From: Volvariella volvacea V23
Taxonomy: Eukaryota; Basidiomycota; Agaricomycetes; Agaricales; Pluteaceae
Length of the DNA stretch: 64,000 nucleotides
NCBI GenBank assembly: GCA_000349905.1
Contig: KB722766.1
Span: 276,584 to 340,583, forward strand
Direction of reading: 5' to 3'
The position numbers were made by a program, and so were the translations under genes. This document shows, piece after piece, positions 35,277 to 47,079 of this stretch (position 1 is its first letter; every line of letters starts with the position of its first letter). A model generated the notes under the pieces. It searched no databases. It was not told the DNA's origin and worked only from the letters and a program-made list of their open reading frames with translations.

Positions 35277-36310
35277 TGCCTTGATTGGGACGATATAAGG
35301 TCACATTTTTGGGGACGTGTGTAGGCGGAGATTAGAGCATTGGTTCATGACACACTGTACGTAGATCGTTTTCATGGTTGTGTAGACCTGTGTTCATTCT
35401 ATAGATGTATGTGTCTTCATCTCAATTCGAGCACCGGCAGTGATGATCAAGTTCATCGAAGACGAGACCCAGGTTGTGTCTAATTCTCCATCTAGCCACA
35501 ACTCAATTGCGCCATAGCATAGTAAGAAGCCTCCTGTCTGATTAATCCTCGTCATCTTGATAGAACTTCTTAGACTTGGCTTGTTCCTACCGCCCCATCC
35601 ACTGTGGTTAGATTGCATGTTGCTTTGCTTTGCTAAATCATCCCCCGTAGTCACATGTAGTCCTGTTCGATGCATCACAAGCTTGTTAAGGCCGATTTTC
35701 GTGGTTCCATCAACTTCGGTGAGTGTAGCTTGCCTGTCTCCCATTTGTTGAGTTTTTGATGTGTTCATCAGCTTGCGTAATAATTCAAGTTCAGTTGATC
35801 TATCTGAAGTCGTAATCCATGAAGGGATCAAAGCGATAACCAAGAGAAACAAGGCCGAAGGTAGATCACGTCCAATATCTACTTGCTCACCTTGAGATCT
35901 GAGGTTTACGAGCATGCAATGGACCCTCCACCCTCCCGAAAGAAAATGCAATCTTTGCATTTACAGTTCCCAAAGGCATTTAATCTCACTCTGCTCAGTG
36001 TGAATTAAGAGGATCACATTGAATTTGAGTTATTTGTAAACATTGAGTACGAGGTTGAGGTCTGCAAGTCGAGCGAATAGAAATGTTAAGAGGACTTTGG
36101 TGAGTACTGGGTTTTCAGGGTACTTTTGGTTTAGTTTTGTGAGGGTAAAGGGACAACAATCCTTGTTAGGAGTTCGCGAACCCTTGTTCATATTTGGACC
36201 ATATCCACAATATTGTGTTCGTGTTTATTGTCGTCAAAGCGTTGACGTGATAATTGATGGCAACCGTCATCCAGCATGTCGATATTGTGTAGTGGACAGC
36301 CAACCCATAG
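35277..36310. other. Intergenic region, no gene recognised
   Basis: About 1 kb. The longest frame is 188 codons on the minus strand (35394-35960); it shows no recognisable domain. Nothing else can be supported apart from the downstream promoter. Confidence 0.4.
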
Positions 36311-36317
36311 TATATAA
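36311..36317 (+). promoter_or_regulatory. TATA box of the NACHT gene
   Basis: TATATAA, 64 nt upstream of the ATG at 36375. It supports that start codon over the alternative long frame beginning further upstream. Confidence 0.55.
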
Positions 36318-36374
36318 GGTTGTTGTGAACAACCATCGCCAGTCAAGTGCCTCCCCCTTCACCCCAGAGCGACA

Positions 36375-38988
36375 ATGTGGTGCATCTTTCCCTCAGAGCC
36401 AAAAGACACCTGCCATTATGTATCATCCTCTAGCGTCAATACTCCACCGACAACCGATATCCTCAACACTCGTTCATCAGCTTCAAGCGCTAATGCTAAT
36501 AAACGTTTTGATTTCTTCAAACGTGCCCGATTCTATAATTATGGCAATGTCATCAACAGCGTTGCCCCCCAGGTCGCAATGAAGACCACACCGACTTGGT
36601 CAAAGGTAAGTCTGCTGGTGCGGTTTCTCCTACACGCAATAGAGCTCATTCAGGTTGTAGCCAGGGAGCTGCTGCGCGCACTTGTTGTAGTCGATGCAAC
36701 CCATACCGGTAAAGTGCGCGCTGACCCGTTGCGCTGCCACCCAGATACCCGTCAAGCCATAATTGGTGACATCATCTCCTGGATAGAGGACGTACTCCGA
36801 AAAAAGAACATACTTTGGCCATTGGGCCCAGTTGGGATCGGGAAGTCTGCAATTGCCACGAGCGTAGCGAAGCGACTGGAGAAAGATGGTTCCAAGGCCA
36901 AAGTGGCAGGGTCATTCTTCTTCTTCAAGAACGATCCACAACGGAATAGTTTGCTCCGTCTGATCCCGACGTTGGCCTATCAGTTGGCAGTGCGCTTCAA
37001 GGACGTAGGAAGGATAATTGATGGAGTAATTGCAAAGGACCCAAACGTGTTGAAGGCAGCGCCAGAGGTTCAATGGAACAGATTGATCGTGGAGCCTGTC
37101 AAGGCCGCTCCTATTCTACCCCCTGCTGCCATAATCATCGATGGCTTGGACGAGTGCGGAACCGCAAGGGATCAGAGGCAGATTCTAGAGCTTGTCTCAT
37201 CCTGTGGCTCCAATTTTCCACTCGCATTTCTCGTCGTCAGCCGACTGGAATCCCATATCATCAACTACTTCGATGCCGAGCCTCTTCTGTCAATCTGTCG
37301 TCCTAGAATCGATCTCACCAACTGCAAAGACTCTCGAGAGATGTGCCTATTCATTCGGTCCCGCTTCTCTGAGATCTTCACTCGACGCCACGACATTCTG
37401 CAGTACTATGCTGTAAATGGAATTTGGCCATCACATGATACCGTTGACTTCATCACGTCCAAAGCGGACGGACAGTTCATCTATGCTGCTACACTTTTGA
37501 AATTTGTTGACGATGAGGACACAAACCCACATGATCGACTGTGCGCCTATATATCTCAGGACCCAGAAGCGTTATCACCCCTCGACGCACTGTATTATCA
37601 GATTCTGAGTGCGTCACACCAGCCTGATGACAAGAAACTTCAGTCTCTGCTTCTTCTTGTATCCTACCTTCCAGCACCAAAACCACAGATACCAATACCA
37701 ATCCTCTGGACTAGCTGGGAACCCTTGTTATTGCTGCGTATGTTGGCATCGGTGTTATACACTGATATGGCTCAATGCCGCCTTGCTCTCAAGAAACTCC
37801 AGTCCGTCCTGTTCATCCCGCCTAAAGACGATGGAGAAATTAAGGTTTATCATAGTTCCTTCGTTGAATTCCTGGGCGACCCTCGGCGCAGCGGCCTTTA
37901 TTGCATTTCACAGTCCGCGTACGCAATAGAGATGATAGAAAGATGTGTTGAAATGCTCAGGCTTTCAAGGACACCGAATGCTGACTTGGGCTATGTTCCG
38001 TGGATTTGGTGGAGGCTTCACCAATATTTGTTGGATAAGCGCATTCGGCTACCAGAAAGCTTTGCATTACGATTGAAGGAGCTTGATTTTGTTACGTGCT
38101 GGGAAATTACCATGCTACAAGGGTCCTGGATAGACACTGACCGGGATTTGAAGAGCCTTAGAGTCGCTTGCAAACAATACGTGAGTAAATACCTACGTCT
38201 GACTGCACTTTTCACGAAACACGATGCGAACAGAATGACCCTTCGTTGACTGCTATCCTACGGCAGAATACATGGAATCACGCTATGTTTGCGGCCTGGT
38301 TGCACCGCTTCCATGCGTGCTCATATCATGGTTGTCCCCATTATTCAGTTCAGTACGGGTGGAGATGCCTATATAATATGCACAATGAAGATGGACCGCT
38401 GTCTTGGAACACCGCATTTAAACTTTCCAGGGCCTATTTGAGCTTTCGTACGGATATGAAATCTGCATCGGCTGTTGGTAAGTCACTAAAGAACTTCCAG
38501 TCGATCGATGTCATTATTGCCTCCCTCCTGGTACTCAGTAGTCCCAGAGTGTTAAGGACCATGTACGTATATTCCACAAATCAACCATTGTTGTCGAATT
38601 TGACTATCATGCACCAAAACAGGATGCCGGATGAAGTTGATTGGTTGCGTGCCTGGAGCAGACCATTGAATATGAATTTAATCAAGCAATCTGACGAATT
38701 CAAAAATCAGGAGTGGTGTTTTTTTATGGATGATCACTTGTTGGAGCTCATTCACGAGCTACCTTGTGAGCATCACTGCCACGATGTCAATGGCAATGCT
38801 GTCCTCAATTGGTTACGAGTCAGTCACTTTTGTTCCTACACACCATAGTTAAACACTGAACATTCGATTAGGGAGATTTGCGCACTACTTTGACACGACT
38901 ATCAGATGACGTTTTAAGGCATTGGGAAGCGGGGGAGTGCTATTTACCGGCGTTGAGGAGGAAGACTAGCGCGCTGGTATCCAGATAA
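36375..38988 (+). CDS. NACHT-domain NTPase (fungal NLR-like STAND protein)
   Basis: STAND NTPases of this type are linked to heterokaryon incompatibility and non-self response in fungi. Four exons: 36375-36605, 36654-38180, 38234-38818, 38872-38988; 819 aa. The first intron (48 nt) is a multiple of three, so it could also be retained in frame. N-terminal residues 1-95 are Ser/Asn-rich and end in the DPLRCHPDTR linker seen before NACHT in basidiomycete NLRs. Walker A is GPVGIGKSA (135-143), Walker B is AAIIIDGLDECG (about 237-248), followed by PLAFLVVSRLESHI (sensor-1-like) and the HSSFVEFLGDPRRSGLY winged-helix region. The C-terminus has no recognisable WD40, ankyrin or TPR repeats. It sits beside duplicated F-box genes, a typical accessory setting. 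Confidence 0.88.
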
Positions 38989-39460
38989 GAGCTTGAATAT
39001 TTGCTTATTGAACCATTCATTGACTCCCAAATGAGTACCGTGTTCGTAGTATTAATCCCAGTGGCGACGTCCTCAAATTGTTGGAGGTCAGTTTCTTTGT
39101 CAAATTTCGTAAGAATACCGTGCATTGCCTCCATGTGGCCCAAACCTGTGGGAGACGCCCAACTTGTTGCAGACGTTAGTAAATTTTGATGGCCTTCCAC
39201 ATTCGACCAGGACACCGCTTTAGGCGTCCTCCTAATAGATATCATACTCCGTGAATTCCGTCGAACCAAGTATTTTGGGCACCATGAGGCACAACATGGT
39301 GGGGTGGACTCGGAGGCCAAGCGGAGGCGTGACTTGATAACCGATTGCCGTCACGCTTCATTCACTCCGGCCCTAATCTAAGCTGCTCATCGTCGGCTGC
39401 GTTAATCACAGCCTCTCCCCTAATCTCACGTTGCAACCCTGACACCACGACTTCACGCTC
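38989..39460. other. Intergenic region upstream of the Swa2-like gene
   Basis: 472 nt. A minus-strand frame (38940-39320) overlaps the last NACHT exon but shows no family signature. The right part is the likely promoter of the next gene. Confidence 0.4.
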
Positions 39461-42402
39461 ATGTCGGACTCGTTTGCTGATTTGTGGAACTCGACCGCAC
39501 CCAGTCGTCCAACTGGCTCTTCTACCTCCAACCAAAAACTGGGCAGCGGCAATACGCCCAAGATCTCAATCCCACTTTCGGGACAGCGACGCGCACAGCA
39601 AGATGTGTTTTCAATGCTGGCATCTGCGAACGCTACAACTCCTGCTACGCCAAGCCCTCGTCCCAATACACTAGGTCAACCTCAACGGAATTCACCACTA
39701 CCGACGACAAGATTTGCTGCTCGGACTGGAACGGGTGGTCCAGATGCCTTTAGCGGCTTATTTGGATCCTCTTCGGGGTTAGGGAAGGATGATGCAAAGC
39801 TGACAATGGCAGAGCGGGCTGCAAAGGTTCAGAGAGAGCAACTGGAACGCATTCAGGGGCAGCGACAACAGTCATCGGGAACTAGCACAAGTGGTTCCAC
39901 ATCGGCTTGGGCAGGCTTAGACTCTCTTGCCTCCCTTTCCTCGGCATCCAAAGCAACCGTTCCGCAAGCCAGCAAATCCTCCAATGCCGCCTCTCTCTTT
40001 GACGATTGGGGACCCGATTCTACACCGTTATCATCCTCTGCCACTCAACCTGCGCAATCCGCCAAACCTTCAGTTCGTGCTACCGCCTCGAAAGATGATG
40101 ACGATTGGGGACTTGATTTCGCCTCTACAAAATCCACTCAACCCATTCAACCTTCCACCTCTCGGACGACTTCCACGACTGCTAAACCACAGGGATTGCT
40201 TTGGGATTTGGATGAATTAACAAACGACACAACCTCTTCACAACGAAAGCAAAACAAAGAACCCGCACACTTCGATTCTCCGGGAGATTTTGATTTTGGC
40301 GATCGTGAAGACCGAGTGATGGACAAGGACTCGGATGATGAGGATGATATCTTGGGGGATCTTGCTAAACCTGTTGACGCTGTTAAACGATCATCATCTA
40401 GACGTGTGGTGCGCTTTCATTATCTCTATTTTTCGTTATTCATCTATAGCTAGATCACATCTTAGGAAACTCCTCCTCATACTACTCCTTCTCCCAGCAC
40501 TAGAGGACCCGAAAGGCCAACCACACGAGCAGTGTCCCCGCCCCCGCACATTCTTGGGCAACTTGTCGAAATGGGGTTTTCTGTCCAGCAAGCCAGAGTG
40601 GCGTTAGCCTCCACGGACACAGGACTGGACGTCCAAGCTGCCCTAGAAGTTTTGCTTGCCAATGGAGCAGCAGATGGTTCACGTCATTCAACACCTCAAC
40701 CCCCAAACCGAGATTCAAGACAAGAGCGTCGCCCATCGAATCGTCCAGAAACCACACGAAGGGCAACAAGAGATTCTCCGGCCCCTGTTATGGGGGAACG
40801 AAATTTGCAGGAGCAAGCCGACAAGATCTTGGCTCAAGCTAGTGAGATTGGGTTAAACATGTTCAATCGCGCTAACGCTCTCTGGAAAGAAGGAAGAGAG
40901 AAAGTGCAGAAAGCTTACGAGGAGAGGACAGGAGGTAGCTCGACAGGAGGCGGGGCCAGACCCGATGGCCGACCGAGGTGGATGCAGGAGGCACCATCGA
41001 GTCAAGTGCAGGATGACGATGGTTGGGGAGATCGACCCGTTGGAGCATTCTCGGACGATGTTGAGGTTACTGAACGTGAACGATCACCGAAACGTGCCAA
41101 GGCCCCCAAACCACCGCCTGCGGTCGCGCCAGAGTCAGCACCTGCAGCTCAACGGGGAGACTCGCTGAACCTGTTCGGCGACGCCCCTGTAGTCTATACT
41201 TCGCGCTTCCGCCACGGACGATCAAAGTCAACCCCTTCCGCGCCTCAATCCTCCGCTCCTCCCGCACGTGCAACTCCACCGCCAGCGGCGGCTCCCTCCG
41301 TTCCTCGTCCCGTTCCCCGCCAAAATGTCGTTTCCGCAACGCAGGCCGCTATTTCCAACTGTATGAAACACAAGGAAGCTGGAACTGCCAAGTTCAAATT
41401 AGGACAATACGGCGAATCCGAATCGTGCTATACACTTGCGATATCCGCATTACCGTCTTCACACCTCTTGCTTATACCCTTGTATAACAATCGTGCACTT
41501 ACTAGACTGAAGAATGGTGATTATAAGGGAGCAGCTGAAGATGCTTCGTCGGTGTTGGAAATCGCTGGAGAGGGATATCACCCGTCATTGGAGCTCAAAG
41601 TAGAGAAAGAAGAGGAAGGATTGAGTGTCGATATTGCGGATGGCATTATGAAAGCCCTTAAGAGACGAGCGGAAGCTTGGGAGGGACGGGAAAAGTGGGA
41701 GGATGCGGTGAAAGATTGGGAAAAGTTATCTGCGCTGGATTGGCTGAAGAGCCAACAAATCCGTAACGAGGCGATTCGAGGCGCCGTACGATGTAGACGA
41801 ATGACGAAGGATGGCCAAGGTAGTAGTGGTGTGACCGGTAATACTGCCGGCCAGGGAGGTCTGGGTGGGTTGGAGGATATGATGGAAGTCAAAGTCAAAC
41901 CTCGTCCGCCAGCACCATCAAAGCCAAAACCTGCTGCAGCACCTCCGAGAAAACCAGTCGTTACCTCTAACAAACCATCAGAGGCGCTGGCGAATCTCCG
42001 GAACGCCAACTCAAAGGCCGAGGCTGAAGAGCAAGCACGATATGAGCTCAAGGATGTTGTCGACCAGAAGCTCTTGTCTTGGAAGGGAGGCAAAGAAACC
42101 AACATTCGAGCATTGTTAGCTAGTTTGGATACAGTGTTGTGGCCCGAATTGGGTTTGCCGAAACTTGGCATGGCGGATTTGGTGACACCTGCGCAGGTGA
42201 AGGTCAAGTACACGAGGACAATCGCTAAGTTGCATCCAGATAAGGTGAGATGGCTTTTCTTTCTTTCTTGATTTATCCAGAAGATGCTGACTGTATGGTG
42301 TGCCTTTAGTTGAATACGAGCAACACGACCGTTGAACAGCGCATGATCGCTAATGGCGTCTTTGGAGCACTGAACGAAGCTTGGAATGCCTTCAAACAGT
42401 AG
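39461..42402 (+). CDS. SWA2: Auxilin-like clathrin-uncoating J protein (Swa2 type: UBA-TPR-J)
   Basis: Recruits Hsp70 to clathrin-coated vesicles and triggers uncoating. Three exons: 39461-40408, 40466-42244, 42310-42402; 939 aa. The N-terminal third is disordered and carries clathrin/adaptor-binding-like motifs: DDWG repeats (LFDDWGPDS, DDDDWGLDF) and a clathrin-box-like LLWDLDEL near residue 246. A UBA domain follows (about 338-383: HILGQLVEMGFSVQQARVAL, ALEVLLANGAADG), then TPR repeats (about 610-740: KHKEAGTAKFKLGQYGESES, IPLYNNRALTRLKNGDYKGA), and a C-terminal J domain (about 840-939) with the intact AKLHPDK motif and the closing GVFGALNEAWNAFKQ. The domain order matches yeast Swa2. The HPD motif lies exactly at the last splice junction. 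Confidence 0.93.
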
Positions 42403-42762
42403 AAGGATTGCTACTGCTAAATTCGATATGGGCATAATGCGACTTCCCCTCTATTCCAATCCACACCCCCTCATGGTGATCTCTTCTGGTAGTACTTTGG
42501 TTACACAAATGTGGCATAGATATATGGATCTTTTAGAATCAACCCTTCAATCTGTATTCCTCATGTCTCTGGCTTGCTTCGTTGCTGAGTCAACTCCTTT
42601 GGTGCGTAGGCGGCATCGGACAAGAAGTGGGTCTCATTTCAATTTGCTCATATTTTAGAGGGCGGTATGAGACGGCGTTCGTGAGTTCGGGGTCGGCAGA
42701 AGCCGAACATACTTATATCATTAACATTGCAAACCCCCCAGATTCCTGTCAACACATCAACC
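42403..42762. other. Intergenic region upstream of F-box copy 1
   Basis: 360 nt, holding the 3' end of the Swa2-like gene and the promoter of the first F-box gene. At 42727 a TTG aligns with the start ATG of the second copy. Confidence 0.5.
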
Positions 42763-44796
42763 ATGCATATCACGCTTGCGCATACTCAAAAAACAGCAGA
42801 GGAAGAATTCGCAGAGCTCGATGCAAAAATTGCGAGGCTACTCGACCTCGTCCGTCAACTACGCACCCGTCGAAATGCTATACCCTCCATAAATCAACTT
42901 CCACGCGAACTCTTACGAGAAATTATGCACCACGTAAAGGAGGACACAATGACAGCGGGACGAGTCAGTAATCAATGGGTTAAGGTAGCGCAAGTTTGTC
43001 AACACTGGAGGGACGTAGCTCTTGGTTCCTCGACACTTTGGACAACAATTGTGGCCCCGCCTGCACGAGTTGAATGGATAGAAGAATTGTGCAAACGTTC
43101 GCGATCTGCCCCACTTTCTCTTGTTCACATTATCACGCACAGAACCGTCAAGAACAGGTACCTGATGCGAGGGCAATGCGAATTCTCAGTTCCTGATGTC
43201 GCAAAAATCGGCTCTCTCCTGAGAGCTGAGATGCATCGGATCCGGGGTCTACATCTTAGCGTAGCAGGCGACCCAGAGAGGGATCTCTTGGGACAGTTGA
43301 CCGATCCTGCTCCTCTCCTCGAACATCTGAAGATTACAGGCTGTTATGGCGCTATTCCGACAATCCCCCCTGAGGTCTTTTCTGGCCAAGTGCCAAACTT
43401 ACGACGTCTACAGCTCGAGGAGTGTGCGTTCAACCGAGATAGCCCCTTACTCGCTGAAACACTCCAGGATTTGCGTATAATCTCACCTGCAATAGAACTG
43501 GATGTTGACCAGTTTACTCGCATTCTGACCTCGCTTCCACGCCTCTGTAATCTGGAACTGGAATCGGCATTGCCAAAAGCTCTTCCTTACCCACTGGAAT
43601 GGAGCAATTTGAGGATAAGACAAGGTCACATTCAAATACCATCCTTGCGCACTTTGTCTATTAGCTATTCCAGGCCGTGGATCGTAGGCTACTTTATTTC
43701 CCTTATCCAGCTACACGACACCCTTTCCTTGCGACTTCACCCAACCGGTTGCCAATTCGACAAGTTTCTCGATCACGTCGCTTCCCCTCTTCTCCACGAT
43801 AGATTAGCCGGCGTAAGCCACGGCTTCGCGCTGCGTGTGTCGGCGCAGGAGCCACGCGACACGGCTGGCCTAGAGGAACTCACCATCGCTTTCTCAACTC
43901 CATCCAGTGACCATATTTGGTTTGAGATAAGCACCCAAACACTTGGTCATGGCTACACGGACACCGATTATATCTGTGCCCTGATCGACAAGTTGCCTCT
44001 CGAGAATCTCCAGGAATTTGCTATAGGTCATGCCATGCTGATACAAATGCCAACCTTCCGTAAACTATCACTGGCGTCCAGGCTCGAAACTATTGTCCTC
44101 GAAGGAAACATGAACGGAGTAGTCAACTTTGTTTGGAATCTGAACAATGCAGTCTCCCAGTGTCCAGCACATACAGTGAGCAGAAAGGGTATCTTGTACT
44201 TGGAAAAGGACTGGCTATCCGAAAATGGGAGTGAAGACGAAGACGAATGGGGTGAAGATTCTGATGGGGAGGGCAGTTTCGATGCAGACGAGCACAGCTC
44301 TAATGGTGAAGAATTACTGGCTGAAACTGGGAGCTGGGACACTCCCCAGGATCCGGATAGCATGGACGAAAGGGGCCATGGAGCTGATCGTGGGATAAGG
44401 CCTGAAAGCGAACCTGAAACAGATAATGACGAAGAAAAGTACCTGCAAGAGAACGTAGGAATTTGTGAAGGATGCGCAGTGTTCGGAGAGTCCTTTTTTC
44501 CTGCACTTCGAAATTTCGTTGTGCGCGACGTCAATTTGAATAGATGGTGGATAGCAAGTGCAGTAAAGATGAGAGTACACCCGATTGCGGAATTCGTCCT
44601 TCAAAGGATACGATGCGGTCTTCCAATTGAAACAATCACATTTAAGCCCAGGAATCGGGAGAATGATTGGAGCTCATCCGAATCTCATATGCAATCGCTC
44701 TATCGGTCCCTGTGCAAGGATAAAACGCCCATTATTAGGGTCGTGCACTGTTCGTCATCCGACGGAGAGTGGGATATGGCGCGGAGAAAGATATAG
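42763..44796 (+). CDS. F-box protein, tandem copy 1
   Basis: Single exon, 677 aa from the ATG at 42763. Substrate-receptor type subunit expected for an SCF ubiquitin ligase. A short coiled coil (FAELDAKIARLLDLVRQLRT) leads into the F-box (about 40-85: INQLPRELLREIMHHVKED, then the VAQVCQHWRDVALGSSTLW block). The middle contains degenerate Leu-rich segments (LEHLKITGC, LRRLQLEECAFN, LCNLELESA) like fungal F-box/LRR proteins. A very acidic insert (about 487-570) follows, then a conserved tail with CEGC and SFFPALRNFVVRDVNLNRWW. The frame stays open upstream to 42727, where copy 2 has its start codon but this copy has TTG. Identity with the neighbour at 44972 is high in the first 120 residues and the tail. 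Target unknown. Confidence 0.88.
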   Translation: MHITLAHTQKTAEEEFAELDAKIARLLDLVRQLRTRRNAIPSINQLPRELLREIMHHVKEDTMTAGRVSNQWVKVAQVCQHWRDVALGSSTLWTTIVAPPARVEWIEELCKRSRSAPLSLVHIITHRTVKNRYLMRGQCEFSVPDVAKIGSLLRAEMHRIRGLHLSVAGDPERDLLGQLTDPAPLLEHLKITGCYGAIPTIPPEVFSGQVPNLRRLQLEECAFNRDSPLLAETLQDLRIISPAIELDVDQFTRILTSLPRLCNLELESALPKALPYPLEWSNLRIRQGHIQIPSLRTLSISYSRPWIVGYFISLIQLHDTLSLRLHPTGCQFDKFLDHVASPLLHDRLAGVSHGFALRVSAQEPRDTAGLEELTIAFSTPSSDHIWFEISTQTLGHGYTDTDYICALIDKLPLENLQEFAIGHAMLIQMPTFRKLSLASRLETIVLEGNMNGVVNFVWNLNNAVSQCPAHTVSRKGILYLEKDWLSENGSEDEDEWGEDSDGEGSFDADEHSSNGEELLAETGSWDTPQDPDSMDERGHGADRGIRPESEPETDNDEEKYLQENVGICEGCAVFGESFFPALRNFVVRDVNLNRWWIASAVKMRVHPIAEFVLQRIRCGLPIETITFKPRNRENDWSSSESHMQSLYRSLCKDKTPIIRVVHCSSSDGEWDMARRKI

Positions 44797-44971
44797 TATA
44801 ATCCAAATGATCGATAAACTACTTTTAACCTTGATGAATAAATCTCTATTAGTCTAGTATTCTATAGTGTAGTATTAGAGGTGGTCGACAATGCCATTGA
44901 CCGTTCTGAGGCCCGGATGAAGCCGAAGATCTCCGTGGAATGTCCGAATCCTTGTCATCAGCGCACTCACA

Positions 44972-46846
44972 ATGCAAACTACCCCGATGAACCCAGTACT
45001 TGCAGAACTTGATGCAGAAATCGCGAGGCTACTCGAGCTTGTCCGTCAACTACGCGCCCGTCGAAATGCGATATCCCCTATAAATCGACTCCCACGCGAA
45101 CTCTTACAAGAAATCATGCACCACGTTAAGGAAAGTGCAGTGATGGCAGAGCGGGTAAGCAACGACTGGAATCGGATAGCGCAAGTCTGTCGTCATTGGA
45201 GGGAGGTGGCCTTGGATCGTTCAACACTTTGGGCAACCATTGTGACTCCGCCCGCAAGCGCTAGATGGATGGAAGAATTATGCAAACGTTCGCGTTCAGC
45301 CTCCCTTTCTCTCAGCGTTCACACTTTTGTCAGAGACGATGGAAAGGAGTTCTCGGCCTCTCGTGTGTCGGAAATCGATTCGTTTTTGCAAGATCAAATG
45401 CATCGAATCCAAAGTCTGCACCTCGAATTAGCAAGCGGTTCCCCAATCAAACTTTTGCAATACTTAGTGGCTCCTGCCGCCAGGCTCAAATATCTGGATA
45501 TTGAGGGCTATTTTGGTGGCCGTCTGACGATCTCGGATGAACTCCTTGCTTGTCACACACCGAACTTACGATACCTACGTCTTGCCCGCTGCGCATTCAA
45601 TTGGGATGGTCACCTGCTTTCAGAAACACTCCGAGATTTGCGCATACACTCACCACAAACTCTAATAAGCGCCGACGGTATTAATCACCTTTTGGCCTCA
45701 CTTCCACATCTCCAAAATTTGGAACTGGAATCGGCAATCCTTCCTCACTTTGTGGAATGGGGTGATTTTACTCTCAAGCAAGGTCATACTCAGCCACCAC
45801 ATTTACGGGCCCTGACAATTAGGGGTTCTACCTCTACTACCACGGCATATTGTGTCTCCCAAATCCACTCCGCTTGTTTCCGTCTCTTCCCCTTAGAAGA
45901 TGGCTATGACGAGTTTTTAGAGAAAGTCGCCTCGCCAATACTTCACTCGCGGTTATCCGGTGCAAACCAAGGCTTCGCGTTGAGTATGACCGTCGGAGGG
46001 TCGGTTCATTCGCCTATCGTGGAGGAACTTAATGTCGCTTTCTCAACTCCATCCAGTGAACTGACCTGGTTCGAAACGGGTACTCGATCCATAGATGAAA
46101 TGCATATCTACACCAAGCAATTTTGTGCTCTAATTAAAAGGTTGCCATTGAAGAGCCTCAGGGAGCTCCGTATAGGCCATGCGATGATGGTGCAACAGTC
46201 AGCATTCCGTAAATTCTCACTAGCACCTATACTTGACACTCTTGTCCTCAAAGGCAACGCACCGGGAGTGGTGGATTTTGTTTGGAATTTAAACGAATGG
46301 ATTCCTCAGTGCAAAAACCATGTGCAGACGACAAGGAACGATATGCACTTTGAGAAGGACTGGCTCTCCGAGGACGAAGAGGGTGAAGATGAAGGTGAAT
46401 CAGATGACAGCTCTAATAATTCGAGCAGTGACGAAGAAAGCGAGCAGGGTTCCATCTATTCTAGTGGTGGTGACGAAGAGGACGAAAGCAAATCCTCGAC
46501 GGACAGGGAAACAGAAGAAGCAGAGCTCTCTAGCATACTAGACGACATAATGCACTGCGAAGAGTGCCAAAAGCTTGGAAAGTCCTTCTTTCCCGCACTC
46601 CGCAAGCTCGTAATGCGTGGTACCGACTTAACTAGATGGTGGATAACGAGCGAATCAAAAAGAAGGATAAACCCAATCACCGAGTTCGTCATTCGAAGGA
46701 TACGCTGCGGCCTTCCGATTGAGGCGATTACTTTCGAGCCTGTGGATGAATGCCATGATTGGGATTCGTCGGAATCCCACATCCAACATTGTTATCAATT
46801 ATTGTGCGAGGACAGGACTCCCGTGATCAAGGTCGTGCGTAAGTAA
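44972..46846 (+). CDS. F-box protein, tandem copy 2
   Basis: Single exon, 624 aa, 175 nt downstream of copy 1 in the same orientation. It begins MQTTPMNPVLAELDAEIARL, then has the F-box (INRLPRELLQEIMHHVKES...IAQVCRHWREVALDRSTLW), LRR-like segments, an acidic Ser/Glu-rich insert (about 465-525) and the same tail (CEECQKLGKSFFPALRKLVM, RWWITSESKRRINPITEFVI, RRIRCGLPIEAITFEPVDE). It lacks the short N-terminal extension of copy 1 and part of the central region. Likely another SCF substrate receptor produced by tandem duplication; target unknown. Confidence 0.88.
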   Translation: MQTTPMNPVLAELDAEIARLLELVRQLRARRNAISPINRLPRELLQEIMHHVKESAVMAERVSNDWNRIAQVCRHWREVALDRSTLWATIVTPPASARWMEELCKRSRSASLSLSVHTFVRDDGKEFSASRVSEIDSFLQDQMHRIQSLHLELASGSPIKLLQYLVAPAARLKYLDIEGYFGGRLTISDELLACHTPNLRYLRLARCAFNWDGHLLSETLRDLRIHSPQTLISADGINHLLASLPHLQNLELESAILPHFVEWGDFTLKQGHTQPPHLRALTIRGSTSTTTAYCVSQIHSACFRLFPLEDGYDEFLEKVASPILHSRLSGANQGFALSMTVGGSVHSPIVEELNVAFSTPSSELTWFETGTRSIDEMHIYTKQFCALIKRLPLKSLRELRIGHAMMVQQSAFRKFSLAPILDTLVLKGNAPGVVDFVWNLNEWIPQCKNHVQTTRNDMHFEKDWLSEDEEGEDEGESDDSSNNSSSDEESEQGSIYSSGGDEEDESKSSTDRETEEAELSSILDDIMHCEECQKLGKSFFPALRKLVMRGTDLTRWWITSESKRRINPITEFVIRRIRCGLPIEAITFEPVDECHDWDSSESHIQHCYQLLCEDRTPVIKVVRK

Positions 46847-47079
46847 TGTTCCATCTTCAGTCATTTCACGAATCTCTATCTACCTAGTTGCGAGTATTTT
46901 AGATCCATTATATGTCCCGTAGCTCAGCAAAGTCTACGAGGTTGACGAATTACTGCGGATGTAACCGGATTGTGCATACTTAGATATATAACAACGCTCG
47001 TCGCATCTTGAACCAGTACACTGGAGTCATATTTAAACTACAGACTCATAGCAAGAGGGATAAATGAACTCCTGGTTCA

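Noticed and set aside
35394..35960. 188-codon minus-strand frame between the Rrn9-like and NACHT genes
   Set aside because: Long enough to notice, but I saw no recognisable motif, promoter or splice partners; kept only as part of the intergenic note.
38940..39320. 126-codon minus-strand frame overlapping the last NACHT exon
   Set aside because: No family signature or splice context; it is antisense to a well-supported exon and is probably chance.
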